From Mesoaciditoga sp. (lineage in GTDB: Bacteria; Thermotogota; Thermotogae; Mesoaciditogales; Mesoaciditogaceae): a DNA stretch of 64,000 nt. The DNA lies in assembly GCA_015491995.1 (NCBI GenBank), contig WGFY01000043.1, positions 1 to 64,000 of the forward strand, given 5' to 3'. Below are positions 35,745-44,431 of this stretch, one piece after another (positions within the stretch are counted from its first letter, which is position 1; each line of letters opens with the position of its first letter). The notes under the pieces were generated by a model. The model had not been told where the DNA came from and ran no database searches. It was given only the letters and a program-made list of their open reading frames with translations. The position numbers were made by a program, and so were the translations under genes.

Positions 35745-37323
35745 AAGGATCACCCCAATTCAAATTAACAATTTTTTTTCTGAGGAATAACGCAAAAATG
35801 ATTTCAATTGTAAAAGGTACGATCAAAAACAGAAGAAAAGATGTCAATCCTGAGAACATCCAGATCATGCCGTTTCCGAAAAGGTAAAGTGTTGGAGCTC
35901 CAACACAAATTGCTCCAACGAATCCGATCAACATGGAAATAAGACTTCCCGTGATGTTCAAAGGTTTTCTCGTTCCTCCGGATGGATTTGGCCATTTGGT
36001 AACCGCATACACTCCGAAAAAGGATGCTATCACGAATATTGGAAGAGATAATCCAATCATAAACAGTGCAAATCCTAATCCACCAAAGAAAATGGAAAGA
36101 ATCGAAAAAGTCAGCAGCATAACAGAGGTGTACGCTCCACTTACAACTACGACTTTTGCCCATAAGGGAGTGACCGTTTTTAAGGGCAACGTTTCCAAAA
36201 TCCACCTTGATTTTGCATCGATCGAAGTAAGAGAGGCAATTGAAAGTGACACGTACATGGACGCCATGAAAACGCTCGTGAGCTCTCCCATGATCACATT
36301 TTGTGTATGTGATGAATTGGACAGAATGATGAACAAAGGGAAAATAGCCGGATAAAGTATCATGAATAAAATCGATGGCTCCCTTCTAAACATTCTGAAT
36401 TCCTTGGAAAGGAGGGCTTCAAAAGCGCCATGCGAATGGTACTTTTTCACTTTGATGGATTTAGATGAGCTTTTCACGTTGGAAAAACCAGAGAGCAAGC
36501 TTCTCGTGGAAAGCAAGTATGAAAGTGCGAAAACGGTGAGTGACGCACCTACCAAAATCAACGTGAAAATAGGGCTTCCCTTTATCGATCTCAAAAACCA
36601 TGTTGAAGGCCAAAGAGAAAAATTCACTTTTGAAACGTAAGCACTCAAAGCGTCTTGCATGTTTTGAGGTTCAAAATTCGGCATGGTTGTGATGTTCATC
36701 ATCAAATATGCCAGCGTTAAAGTTGCCATGCTTGAAAAAAACATGAACTTACGCATTCCGCTTTTTGAAGCGAATTTTGAAAATATCATGGAAAGAAAAC
36801 CTGCAACCCCTGCGGAAAACAAGACGTAAAATACGTACATGATAAAAGAGAAAAGGATCGAATACCACGGCATTCTTGCAACATTCGCATAAGCTAAAAA
36901 GAGCGGTATGAAGAAAAGAGCTGGGAAAGCGCCTTCTATAAGCGTTTCAATAACTTTTGAGTAAAAAATGGCCGATCGCGAGATTGGCAATGTTAACAGG
37001 TATCCGACATCATTGCTCATGAAAACGTTTAAAATCACGGCTGGCGTGTCTATCATCAGAATCAAAGCGAGAATGCCAAGAAGCGATATCTCTAAAAAGA
37101 GATCCGCAAGCGTTGAAGTACCGATGAAGAACTGCGAGTATTTCACAAATGCTCCTCTCATCAAGAAATATCCAGGAATCCCGAAAGAAGCGACTACCAA
37201 AGCGAGTAAAAACACATAAAGCCAAATAGGCATGGAATGATTTCCTCGTCTTTTCGGTATGTTCATCCACATCAACAATCTATATTTCAACAGAGTGAGA
37301 AGATCCTTGAAAAAAGATCTCAT
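35722..37323 (-). CDS. ABC exporter permease, unknown substrate
   Basis: A 533-residue membrane protein with about twelve hydrophobic segments, forming the membrane part of an ABC-2-like transporter with the ATPase encoded just upstream (four-base overlap, ATGA). The N-terminus is basic and cytoplasmic (KYRLLMWMNIPKRRG), followed by helices from residue ~31. A long soluble linker (SSSKSIKVKKYHSHGAFEALLSKEF in short: residues about 285-315) separates two halves. No substrate-specific motif is visible. Candidates are a drug, lipid or peptide exporter. Confidence 0.82.
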   Translation of the reverse strand: MRSFFKDLLTLLKYRLLMWMNIPKRRGNHSMPIWLYVFLLALVVASFGIPGYFLMRGAFVKYSQFFIGTSTLADLFLEISLLGILALILMIDTPAVILNVFMSNDVGYLLTLPISRSAIFYSKVIETLIEGAFPALFFIPLFLAYANVARMPWYSILFSFIMYVFYVLFSAGVAGFLSMIFSKFASKSGMRKFMFFSSMATLTLAYLMMNITTMPNFEPQNMQDALSAYVSKVNFSLWPSTWFLRSIKGSPIFTLILVGASLTVFALSYLLSTRSLLSGFSNVKSSSKSIKVKKYHSHGAFEALLSKEFRMFRREPSILFMILYPAIFPLFIILSNSSHTQNVIMGELTSVFMASMYVSLSIASLTSIDAKSRWILETLPLKTVTPLWAKVVVVSGAYTSVMLLTFSILSIFFGGLGFALFMIGLSLPIFVIASFFGVYAVTKWPNPSGGTRKPLNITGSLISMLIGFVGAICVGAPTLYLFGNGMIWMFSGLTSFLLFLIVPFTIEIIFALFLRKKIVNLNWGDPFENENAH

Positions 37324-38072
37324 AAATTATCCACTATCTCCTTTATCTCATCTTCCCCAGTGAGATTAAGAAATATATCCTCGAGGGATTCTTTTCCGGA
37401 TCGACTTCTTAATTCGGATAAAGTGCCTTCTGCTATGAGTTCCCCTTTGTTTATTATTCCAATTCTGTCGCACATTTTTTCGGCGATTTCCAAAACATGA
37501 GTCGTCATGAAAATCGCAGAGCCTTCGTTAGCGTACTTTCTCAAAAGCATTTTCAAGATTTTGGCGCTCTTGGCATCCAATCCAACGGTTGGCTCATCAA
37601 GAAAGAGTACTCTTGGTTTTCTCATCAAAACGGATATCAACATGAGCTTTTGTTTCATGCCGTGAGAATAATCACCTATGAATTTGCCGAGAAAATTCAC
37701 ATCAAATGCATCGGATAACTCTTCCACACGTTGATTCAATTTTTCTTTTTTCATGGAGAAAACAGAGCCTATGAATTCAAGAAATTCTTGCCCTGTTAAG
37801 TTTTCATACATGTTAGGTTCATCAGGCACAACACCTGTTACGAATTTAACATCGATAGGTCTTTGAAGGACATCCATCCCACAAATTTCAGTGTCTCCTG
37901 AGGTTGGCTTAAGAACACCGGTCAACATACGCAACGTTGTCGTTTTTCCGGCACCATTTGGACCAAGAAATCCGTATATCTCATTTTTATAGACATGAAA
38001 GCTTACGGCTTTGACAGCTTCTACTTTGCCAAAAAGCTTTTTGAGTTCCCTTGCACTCACAAGCTTTTCCAT
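37320..38072 (-). CDS. ABC exporter ATP-binding protein
   Basis: A 250-residue ATPase of the ABC-2/CcmA class. Motifs are complete: Walker A GPNGAGKTTT, signature YSHGMKQKL (a known variant of LSGGQ), Walker B VLFLDEPTVGLD and switch His in MTTHVLEIA. It partners the 12-helix permease encoded next. GGGAGG precedes the ATG at 38072. It is the first gene after a good promoter, so it may head a transcript that continues through STAS, rpiB, HAD, mogA, moeA and wtpABC. Confidence 0.9.
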   Translation of the reverse strand: MEKLVSARELKKLFGKVEAVKAVSFHVYKNEIYGFLGPNGAGKTTTLRMLTGVLKPTSGDTEICGMDVLQRPIDVKFVTGVVPDEPNMYENLTGQEFLEFIGSVFSMKKEKLNQRVEELSDAFDVNFLGKFIGDYSHGMKQKLMLISVLMRKPRVLFLDEPTVGLDAKSAKILKMLLRKYANEGSAIFMTTHVLEIAEKMCDRIGIINKGELIAEGTLSELRSRSGKESLEDIFLNLTGEDEIKEIVDNL

Positions 38073-38107
38073 GTATTTCCTCCCGTCTTTTTTAACAATT
38101 CAGAGAT

Positions 38108-38136
38108 ATTATAATACACTCAACATGTCTTGAAAA
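38108..38136 (-). promoter_or_regulatory. Promoter of the ABC-STAS-rpiB-mog-moe-wtp run
   Basis: On the minus strand: TTTTCA (38131-38136), a 17-base spacer and a perfect TATAAT (38108-38113), 35 bases upstream of the ATPase start codon. Confidence 0.55.
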
Positions 38137-38149
38137 GATCATCATGTCT

Positions 38150-39070
38150 TTAAGACAAAGTGAATTTCCCAGACTGATTGTACTTAAGGTTTCCATCCAT
38201 TTCAAGCATCGTGAGCTTGACGTTTAACTCTTCCACTGATATGCCCGTGATTTGATGAATTTCTTCCACATTTTTTGCCCCATCTTTCAAACAGTTAACG
38301 ATAGGATCTCCAGTTTTTTCAGGTTTATCCACAATTTTAAGGTAACCAAATTCATCAAGAACGTCATCAGCCGATGTTACACATTTTGCACCTTGTTTGA
38401 TGAGACCGTTCGTCCCTTCACTTGTCTTTGAAAATATTTGGCCGGGCACGGCAAAGACTTCTCGTCCTTCCCCTAAAGCAAGGCGGGCTGTTATCAGTGA
38501 ACCGCTTCGTTGAGCCGCTTCCACCACGATAACTCCCATCGAAAGTCCTACTATTATCCTGTTACGTTTGGGAAATGTCCATTTTTGAGGGCGAACACCA
38601 AGCGGGAATTCGCTCACCAAACATCCGTGCTCTTTTACCTCTTCGAATAATTTCACATTTGCACGTGGGTAAACCACATCTATACCGTTGCCTAAAACGG
38701 CCACGGTTCTACCAGTTTTGATTGCTGCCGCGTGGGCAACGGAATCTATGCCGTATGCCAATCCACTTACGATAACGACTCCATTCTTCACCAAATCTGC
38801 AGAAATTCTCGACGCCGCCATCTTTCCATAAGAGGTTGCTTTTCTTGAACCTACTATTGAGATGGAAAAACCTTTTAGCGAATCGATCTGCTTTCCAACA
38901 ACGTACAAGATTTTTGGGGGATCGTATATTTCTCTAAGAGGTTTGGGATATCTCTCATCGTCATAAGTTATGAGTTTAACTCCAAGTTTTTGCGCCCTTT
39001 TCATCTCATCGTCTATTTTTTTCGTCGAAGGGCTGTCTAAAATACTAAAGAGCGCTTCTTCAACTTTCAT
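38150..39070 (-). CDS. dprA: DNA processing protein DprA (Smf)
   Basis: A 306-residue single-stranded-DNA-binding protein that loads RecA during natural transformation. The Rossmann core is clear: GSRKATSYGKMAA, VSGLAYGIDSVAHAAAIKTGRT, AVLGNGIDVVYP and FPKRNRIIVGLS. The C-terminal ~60 residues look like a small winged-helix (GAKNVEEIHQITGISVEELN), as in many DprA proteins. It lacks the long N-terminal SAM-like domain of some homologues. ATG overlaps the mutL stop by four bases. No com operon is in the window; the lone prepilin at the left end is far away. Confidence 0.92.
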   Translation of the reverse strand: MKVEEALFSILDSPSTKKIDDEMKRAQKLGVKLITYDDERYPKPLREIYDPPKILYVVGKQIDSLKGFSISIVGSRKATSYGKMAASRISADLVKNGVVIVSGLAYGIDSVAHAAAIKTGRTVAVLGNGIDVVYPRANVKLFEEVKEHGCLVSEFPLGVRPQKWTFPKRNRIIVGLSMGVIVVEAAQRSGSLITARLALGEGREVFAVPGQIFSKTSEGTNGLIKQGAKCVTSADDVLDEFGYLKIVDKPEKTGDPIVNCLKDGAKNVEEIHQITGISVEELNVKLTMLEMDGNLKYNQSGKFTLS

Positions 39071-40818
39071 CTACCGAAGTACCTATCCAATCTTTTGAAA
39101 TCGATGGAATAAACCAAAGGCCGTCCATGGGGGCAAGACCAGACCTCGAGTTGATCAAGATCCTTAACAATTTGGTATAGCTCATCATCTGATACTCTTT
39201 CTCCGCTTTTTACGGCGGCTTTGCAAGCAATCGTCGCTAAAAATTCATCGCGTGGATCTTGTGCAAATAACAATCTGAAAGATTCCAAAGTTGACAAAAA
39301 GATTTCTTTCCAATCAACGACCTTTTTGAATTGTGGCACTCCGATGAGTTCATCTTCTTTCCACTCGAAGCCGAATCCTTTCAAATTTTTTTCATTTTCT
39401 TTTAAAATTTCTTTTTGGGTTTCATCCAATTCAAGCTTTATTGGGGTTGTAAGGCTTTGCGAGGTTTTGAATGATATCGATTTGAATTTGTCATAGAGAA
39501 TCCTTTCATGTGCTGCATGCATGTCTATCAAATATAAGGCATTCTTTCCCTCACACGCTATGTACCTTCCATGTAGTATAGACAATATTTTTGTCTCCGA
39601 CAGTTTTTCTCTTTCCATGGGGTTGATCTCTTTTGAAGTTTTTATTTCCGTGTCAAATGCGTATGCCGTTGAGTTGGAAGGATTCCATTTTTTGATTGGC
39701 ATGTTTTTAGAATTTCGAGATCTTTTGTCTTTGTGGGTGATTTTATCTACAAATTTTTCTTCTTTTTCTTCGGAAAAACGCCTCTCAATTCGCTGTACAT
39801 TCTCAGAAACCTTTGGCTGAAAGCTTTCAGTTGGAAGTTGAAAAACGGATGGGGAAGCCAAGGCTTTTTTGATGGCTTCCATGACCATGACGAATATCTT
39901 TGACTGATCGCTGAATTTCACTTCCAATTTTTGCGGATGAACGTTCACATCAACCAATTGTGGCGGGAGATCCACGAAAATTATTGCCGTTGGGAATTCT
40001 CCTTTTTTCAAATGCTCAGCGTATCCCGTTTCTATGGCCTTCATCAGAAGGCCACTTCTGATATATCTACCATTTACAAAAATGATCTCGTTTACTCTGT
40101 TCTTCCTTCCAACGTAAGGAGTGCTGATGTATCCGTGTACCCTTACACCACCAAATGTGGAATTCACAGCGATAAGATCGTAATCACCGAAGACATTTTT
40201 GATTCTATTTTCAAGGGCCACATCTGCTTTCACGCTGTACACCTCTTGATCGTCATGTACGTAGACAAAGCCAACTCTTTCGGAAAGAATGAACTTTTGA
40301 ACTATTTCTGTTATCATTCTTGTTTCTACCGAGATCGAGCTGAGAAATTTTCTTCTCGCCGGAACGTTGAAGAAGAGGTCGAAAACACTTACCCTTGTTC
40401 CTTTGCTCTTTGCAACGGTCGTTACCTTGCCAACATCACCGCCTATCACCTTTATTGACGAGCCAATTTCACCTGTGATCGATGTTTCAACCTTCATCTT
40501 CGAAATGGCACCTATTGACGCCAACGCTTCTCCTCTGAATCCAAAGGAATTTATATCAAAAAGATCCCCAAATTTCTTTATCTTCGATGTGGTGTGTGGA
40601 AGAACTGCCACGCTCAAATCTTCCGTAGTCATTCCTTCTCCGTCGTCTTCAACGACGATCTTGGATTTTCCGCCTGAATCCACGGATATTTTGATGTTTT
40701 CAGCGCTGGCATCCATGCTGTTCTCTACCAATTCTTTTATAACCGAGGAAGGATGGTCGACAACTTCTCCAGCTGCGATCCGACGTACGAGATCTTCAGG
40801 AAGTTTAACTATCGACAT
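39067..40818 (-). CDS. mutL: DNA mismatch repair protein MutL
   Basis: A 583-residue mismatch repair ATPase. N-terminal GHKL motifs: AAGEVVDHPSSVIKELVEN, DDGEGM, GFRGEALASI. Residues about 320-400 are a lysine- and serine-rich linker. The C-terminal domain has the endonuclease-type metal motif as DMHAAHERILYD, where the final Glu of the consensus is Asp, plus the SCPHGRP motif near the end, so it is likely a latent endonuclease. The gene overlaps rlmB by 14 bases and dprA by four. mutS is not in this window. Confidence 0.94.
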   Translation of the reverse strand: MSIVKLPEDLVRRIAAGEVVDHPSSVIKELVENSMDASAENIKISVDSGGKSKIVVEDDGEGMTTEDLSVAVLPHTTSKIKKFGDLFDINSFGFRGEALASIGAISKMKVETSITGEIGSSIKVIGGDVGKVTTVAKSKGTRVSVFDLFFNVPARRKFLSSISVETRMITEIVQKFILSERVGFVYVHDDQEVYSVKADVALENRIKNVFGDYDLIAVNSTFGGVRVHGYISTPYVGRKNRVNEIIFVNGRYIRSGLLMKAIETGYAEHLKKGEFPTAIIFVDLPPQLVDVNVHPQKLEVKFSDQSKIFVMVMEAIKKALASPSVFQLPTESFQPKVSENVQRIERRFSEEKEEKFVDKITHKDKRSRNSKNMPIKKWNPSNSTAYAFDTEIKTSKEINPMEREKLSETKILSILHGRYIACEGKNALYLIDMHAAHERILYDKFKSISFKTSQSLTTPIKLELDETQKEILKENEKNLKGFGFEWKEDELIGVPQFKKVVDWKEIFLSTLESFRLLFAQDPRDEFLATIACKAAVKSGERVSDDELYQIVKDLDQLEVWSCPHGRPLVYSIDFKRLDRYFGR

Positions 40819-41533
40819 TTTTTCTCACTTCCATAGCATGAAAAAGCATCACGGCCACGCTGACCGAAACGTTAAGCGAATTCATCTTTCTATCCATTGG
40901 TATGGAAACAACACCATCGCTTTTTTCTTTCAACAATTTTCGTACTCCTTCTCCTTCGTTACCGAATATGAATGCAATTGGTCCCTTCATATCCACCTTG
41001 TCATAGGCTTTACCATCCATCGTTGCGGAATACACCCAAACTCCCTGTTTTTTGAGATCCTCCACCACACGTGTGAGATTCACTTCCATGGATATCGGCA
41101 TTTTAAAAGCGTACCCTGCTGATGTCTTTAAAACAGCGGGTGTTACAGGACATCCACCACGTTCGGGGATCACTATAAGGTCCACTCCGGCACCATATGC
41201 ACTTCTTATTATCGCACCAAAATTGTGTGGATCTTGAACGCGATCAAGAATAACGATGAACGGGGAATGATCAATCTTATCCAAAACATCAGACATTTTC
41301 AAATATTTGTAGTCCTTTACCTTGGCAGCTATTCCCTGGTGATCTTTTGAATGAGTAACGGCTTCCAATCTTCTTGAATCCACTTTTTCGACTGTAACGT
41401 GTATGTGCCTCAAATCATTTTCGATCTGCTTCATCTCTTGAGATATCCTTTTTGAGTCGATCATGTACACCCTGTTCATATGTATTTTGGCGTTCAGCGC
41501 TTCTTTTACAACGTTTCTCCCATAAATTATCAT
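40805..41533 (-). CDS. rlmB: 23S rRNA (guanosine-2'-O-)-methyltransferase RlmB (SpoU family)
   Basis: A 242-residue SpoU/TrmH-family methyltransferase. An N-terminal substrate-binding domain begins MIIYGRNVVKEALNA; the knotted catalytic domain carries motif 1 ILDRVQDPHNFGAIIRSA, motif 2 AFIFGNEGEGVRK and motif 3 SIPMDRKMNSLNVSVSVAVML (recognised by SIPM and NSLNVSVS). ATG at 41533 follows AAGGAAG; the frame is open further but starts in that site. It methylates rRNA 2'-hydroxyl groups; RlmB is the best fit among close relatives. First gene of the rlmB-mutL-dprA unit. Confidence 0.9.
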   Translation of the reverse strand: MIIYGRNVVKEALNAKIHMNRVYMIDSKRISQEMKQIENDLRHIHVTVEKVDSRRLEAVTHSKDHQGIAAKVKDYKYLKMSDVLDKIDHSPFIVILDRVQDPHNFGAIIRSAYGAGVDLIVIPERGGCPVTPAVLKTSAGYAFKMPISMEVNLTRVVEDLKKQGVWVYSATMDGKAYDKVDMKGPIAFIFGNEGEGVRKLLKEKSDGVVSIPMDRKMNSLNVSVSVAVMLFHAMEVRKNVDS

Positions 41534-41620
41534 GGCTTTTCTTCCTTTCAAATTACCCCTTGATTTGTTAAAATCATCGTGTGCACCATAAACATTTTAA
41601 CATGAAAGGAAGTTGCTTTT

Positions 41621-42025
41621 ATGAATTTTGAAAATATAATAAAGGGTGATGTAAAGGAAGTTGAATTCTTGGTAACAGATGAGATGGTTAGAGAATTCGC
41701 AAAAATCACAGGTGATAACAATCCGTTGCATTTAGATGAGGAATTTGCGAAGAAGTCTATCTTCGGTAGAAGAATAGCGCATGGCATGCTCGTTGCCTCT
41801 CTTATTTCAAAGGTTTTGGGTCATGATTTTCCTGGAGCTGGAACCATATACATTTCCCAATCGGTGAAATTTAGAAAACCAGTTTACGTTGGGGATGATG
41901 TTAAAGTACATGTTGAAGTAAAAGACAAAAACGCCGTGAGAAGAAGGGTATTTCTTGTCACCAATGTGATAGACAACGGTGCAATTGTGATAAGTGGAGA
42001 AGCTGAGGTGTACCTACCAGTTTGA
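41621..42025 (+). CDS. MaoC-like (R)-specific enoyl-CoA hydratase
   Basis: A 134-residue hot-dog-fold hydratase similar to PhaJ and MaoC-type dehydratases. The catalytic Asp/His pair is in TGDNNPLHLDEEFA (Asp then His five residues later), followed by the typical RRIAHGMLVASL. It hydrates trans-2-enoyl-CoA or a related thioester; the pathway is not visible from neighbours. AAGGAAGTTG lies before the ATG. It is divergent from rlmB; the 87 bases between have no clear promoter. Confidence 0.88.
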   Translation: MNFENIIKGDVKEVEFLVTDEMVREFAKITGDNNPLHLDEEFAKKSIFGRRIAHGMLVASLISKVLGHDFPGAGTIYISQSVKFRKPVYVGDDVKVHVEVKDKNAVRRRVFLVTNVIDNGAIVISGEAEVYLPV

Positions 42026-42100
42026 ATGGATGAAAGTGTATGTGTGATATAGTAAGTAAATGCGTACTCAACATATTTTAAAATTAAAGGGGGAATTTCA

Positions 42101-43309
42101 ATGGATATTGGAAGCGCAAAACTGGAATGGGTTGCGCAAAGAATGCAAGTCATAAACAAGTTGGTGGAGAAGTACGAAGATGAGCAACCGTTAAAAGGAG
42201 TGAAAGTTGCCATTTCAGTGCATTTGGAAGCGAAAACGGGCTATCTTGCTCTCTCGATTGCGAAGCTTGGGGCAGATGTCAGCGTGACCGGATCAAATCC
42301 TCTCAGTACCCAAGATGAAATAGTGACAGAATTGAAGAAGCGTGGCCTTAAGGTTAACGCTGAAAGAACACATGATAGCGGTGTTTACGAAAGAAACCTC
42401 AACGCTACGCTTGATTTCAGGCCGAATGTGATTGTGGATGACGGTGCCGATCTCACGGTTGCAGTTCATGAGAAAAGACCAGATTTATTGGAAGAACTGT
42501 GGGGTGTCTGCGAAGAAACCACGACAGGTGTTAAGAGAATAAAAGCCCTTGAAAATGTTGGGAAATTGAAAGTCCCAGCCATATTGGTAAACGATGCGGC
42601 TACTAAACATCTTTTCGATAACCGCTATGGAACCGGACAATCCGTATGGGACTCGATAATGCGCAATACGAATATGAATGTCGCGGAAAAAAGGGTAGTT
42701 GTGGCTGGCTATGGATGGTGTGGAAAGGGTGTAGCCATGCGTGCGAAGGGTCTTGGTGCTCGTGTGATAGTCACAGAGATAGATGCTATAAAGTCGCTGG
42801 AAGCTTTGATGGATGGCTTTGAGATCATGCCAATGAAAAAGGCTGCACGTTTGGGAGATATATTCGTCACCGTAACTGGTAACACATCGGTGATACGTGA
42901 GGAGCATTTCAAAGAGATGAAAGATGGTGCGATCCTCACAAATGCCGGTCACTTTGACGTGGAAGTGTCCGTTGCAGATTTAGAAAGGATCACGGAGTCA
43001 AAGCACGAGGCAAGACCAAACGTCACAGAATACGTTGTTGATGGGAAAAGATTGTACCTTATAGGAGAAGGAAGACTTGTGAATTTGGCAGCTGCCGATG
43101 GGCATCCAGTTGAAATAATGGATCTGTCTTTTTCCGTGCAACTTTTGAGTGCCATGAAAATCGCCAAAGATCACGAGAGGATGAAAGCAAAGACATATGC
43201 CGTTCCCGCAGAAATAGATTATGAGATAGCGACGACAAAACTCGCACTCTTAGGAATAGAGATAGACTCTTTAACGGAGGAACAGAAGAAGTATCTGAAC
43301 AGCTGGTAG
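42101..43309 (+). CDS. ahcY: S-adenosylhomocysteinase
   Basis: A 402-residue NAD-dependent hydrolase that splits S-adenosylhomocysteine into adenosine and homocysteine in the activated methyl cycle. Key motifs: HLEAKTGYLALSIAKLGA, the NAD loop VVAGYGWCGKGVAMRAKGLGA and TNAGHFDVEV with the conserved His. It is of the short bacterial/archaeal type. AAAGGGGG precedes the ATG. A possible extended -10 (TGATATAGT, 42045-42053) lies upstream. Bases 42026-42100 are too short for a SAH riboswitch and show no such fold. It converges on the hydrolase gene with 19 bases between. Confidence 0.94.
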   Translation: MDIGSAKLEWVAQRMQVINKLVEKYEDEQPLKGVKVAISVHLEAKTGYLALSIAKLGADVSVTGSNPLSTQDEIVTELKKRGLKVNAERTHDSGVYERNLNATLDFRPNVIVDDGADLTVAVHEKRPDLLEELWGVCEETTTGVKRIKALENVGKLKVPAILVNDAATKHLFDNRYGTGQSVWDSIMRNTNMNVAEKRVVVAGYGWCGKGVAMRAKGLGARVIVTEIDAIKSLEALMDGFEIMPMKKAARLGDIFVTVTGNTSVIREEHFKEMKDGAILTNAGHFDVEVSVADLERITESKHEARPNVTEYVVDGKRLYLIGEGRLVNLAAADGHPVEIMDLSFSVQLLSAMKIAKDHERMKAKTYAVPAEIDYEIATTKLALLGIEIDSLTEEQKKYLNSW

Positions 43310-43328
43310 TGTTTTATAACTTTCGGAT

Positions 43329-44174
43329 TCAATTTGCTTTTTGCCATAATCCTGGTGTGATTTGTTCTACTTCTTTAAGCGTTTCTAAGTAAGATAAATT
43401 GGCGCTTATGAACGATCTGAAAAGATAAAAAGTCCCCAAGCTAAGCTGTATTGACATTTTTTGGGAAATATGTGAGCAAACTTCTTCAACGTATTTTTGA
43501 GTGTTGAGAGATTCAAGAGTGGCGTTTACGAAATTATCGACTGTCGCTCTTGTTTTTTCTATATCCTCGTGAGGATCGTCCGTTGGTTCTCCATGTGATG
43601 GAACGTACCATTTGGAGTCAATTTTTTCCAAAATGGTTAAAGAATCGAGAAATTTTTTCACATCCACAAGATATGGATAAGAGTACTTTTCCAACACAGT
43701 TGATCCGAAGTAAGCATCTCCACAAAAAATGACGTCTTCAACTTTTACTGCCGTCATTTCCAAGGAATGTCCCGGCAAAGAGATCAATTCAAACTGTGAA
43801 GGAAGGATGATTTCGCTGAAAGGATGCGCATTTGAAGATTTGGCTTTGTAAAAACTCAGCTTTAAAGCTTTGGGAGATTTCGCGCCGTAGAGGTAAAATC
43901 CTTCAAGTTGTGGATTTCGTATGAATGGAACTTCCAAATCACTTGCATACACTTTTGCGCCTGCGTTTTCGAATATGCGATTTCCCTGTATGTGATCGGC
44001 ATGTGAATGCGTGTTCAAGACGATTTTCTGACCTTTACCAATTTCTAAAAGCAGTTCTTTTGCGAATTTAGCGTTTGATCCCGTGTCTATGATATACACT
44101 ATATCGTCAAAGTTGGCTATCCCAACGTTTGTACTCCCGCCTTTCATCCATATATCATTACCAAGCTTATTCAA
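43329..44174 (-). CDS. Metallo-beta-lactamase-fold hydrolase
   Basis: A 281-residue metal-dependent hydrolase. The metal site is LNTHSHADHIQGN, with further ligands in SLPGHSLEMTAV, FCGDAYFG and VPSHGEP. Residues about 210-281 add a helical domain found in the subgroup containing CoA- and alkylsulfatase-like members, but I cannot name the substrate. The start is TTG with GGGAGATG upstream. It follows the tRNA gene terminator on the same strand and has no operon partner. Confidence 0.85.
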   Translation of the reverse strand: MNKLGNDIWMKGGSTNVGIANFDDIVYIIDTGSNAKFAKELLLEIGKGQKIVLNTHSHADHIQGNRIFENAGAKVYASDLEVPFIRNPQLEGFYLYGAKSPKALKLSFYKAKSSNAHPFSEIILPSQFELISLPGHSLEMTAVKVEDVIFCGDAYFGSTVLEKYSYPYLVDVKKFLDSLTILEKIDSKWYVPSHGEPTDDPHEDIEKTRATVDNFVNATLESLNTQKYVEEVCSHISQKMSIQLSLGTFYLFRSFISANLSYLETLKEVEQITPGLWQKAN

Positions 44175-44190
44175 CTAAGCCATCTCCCTA

Positions 44191-44214
44191 TAAAAAATGC
44201 CCTCTTGTGAGGGC
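44191..44214 (-). terminator. Intrinsic terminator of the tRNA-Gly gene
   Basis: GCCCTC and GAGGGC pair around a TTGT loop. On the minus strand the stem is followed by A and then six T residues. It lies three bases beyond the tRNA CCA end. Confidence 0.85.
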
Positions 44215-44216
44215 TT

Positions 44217-44292
44217 TGGAGCGGCCAACGGGGCTCGAACCCGCGACCCCCAGCTTGGGAAGCTGATGCTCTACCAACTGAGCTATAGCCGC
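44217..44292 (-). tRNA. tRNA-Gly (anticodon CCC)
   Basis: A complete cloverleaf on the minus strand, 76 bases with an encoded CCA. Acceptor stem GCGGCTA pairs with TGGCCGC (one G-T), discriminator base T. The D arm is GCTC...GAGC, the anticodon arm TCAGC-TTCCCAA-GCTGG gives anticodon CCC, and the T arm is GCGGG-TTCGAGC-CCCGT (one G-T pair). It reads GGG glycine codons. It stands alone between a promoter and a terminator. Confidence 0.95.
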
Positions 44293-44301
44293 GCACATAG
44301 A

Positions 44302-44330
44302 ATTCTACCACAACAGAGTTCACAGATCAA
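44302..44330 (-). promoter_or_regulatory. Promoter of the tRNA-Gly gene
   Basis: On the minus strand: TTGATC (44325-44330), a 17-base spacer and TAGAAT (44302-44307). The expected start point is only about three bases before the mature tRNA 5' end, so the transcript has almost no leader. Confidence 0.65.
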
Positions 44331-44431
44331 ATGTTTTTCGTGATAACATATACTTAACACGCGTTAAAACCGAATAAGTGTGCGGCATGTTGATTTTTTC
44401 TAATTCTGAACGGAAGAAGGAGGATGTTGAG

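Noticed and set aside
38109-38160. Two AAGACATG direct repeats between the ABC ATPase gene and dprA, possible short array
   Set aside because: Only two short copies in AT-rich promoter sequence; not a CRISPR and no spacer regularity.
40367-41122. 251-codon open frame on the plus strand opposite mutL and rlmB
   Set aside because: It is antisense to two well-recognised genes, has low-complexity Ser/Thr/Phe-rich sequence and no ribosome binding site.
42026-42100. Possible S-adenosylhomocysteine riboswitch before ahcY
   Set aside because: Only 75 bases including a promoter-like element, and I could not build the conserved fold.
43310-43328. Terminator between ahcY and the metallo-hydrolase gene
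   Set aside because: Only 19 bases and no hairpin that I can support.
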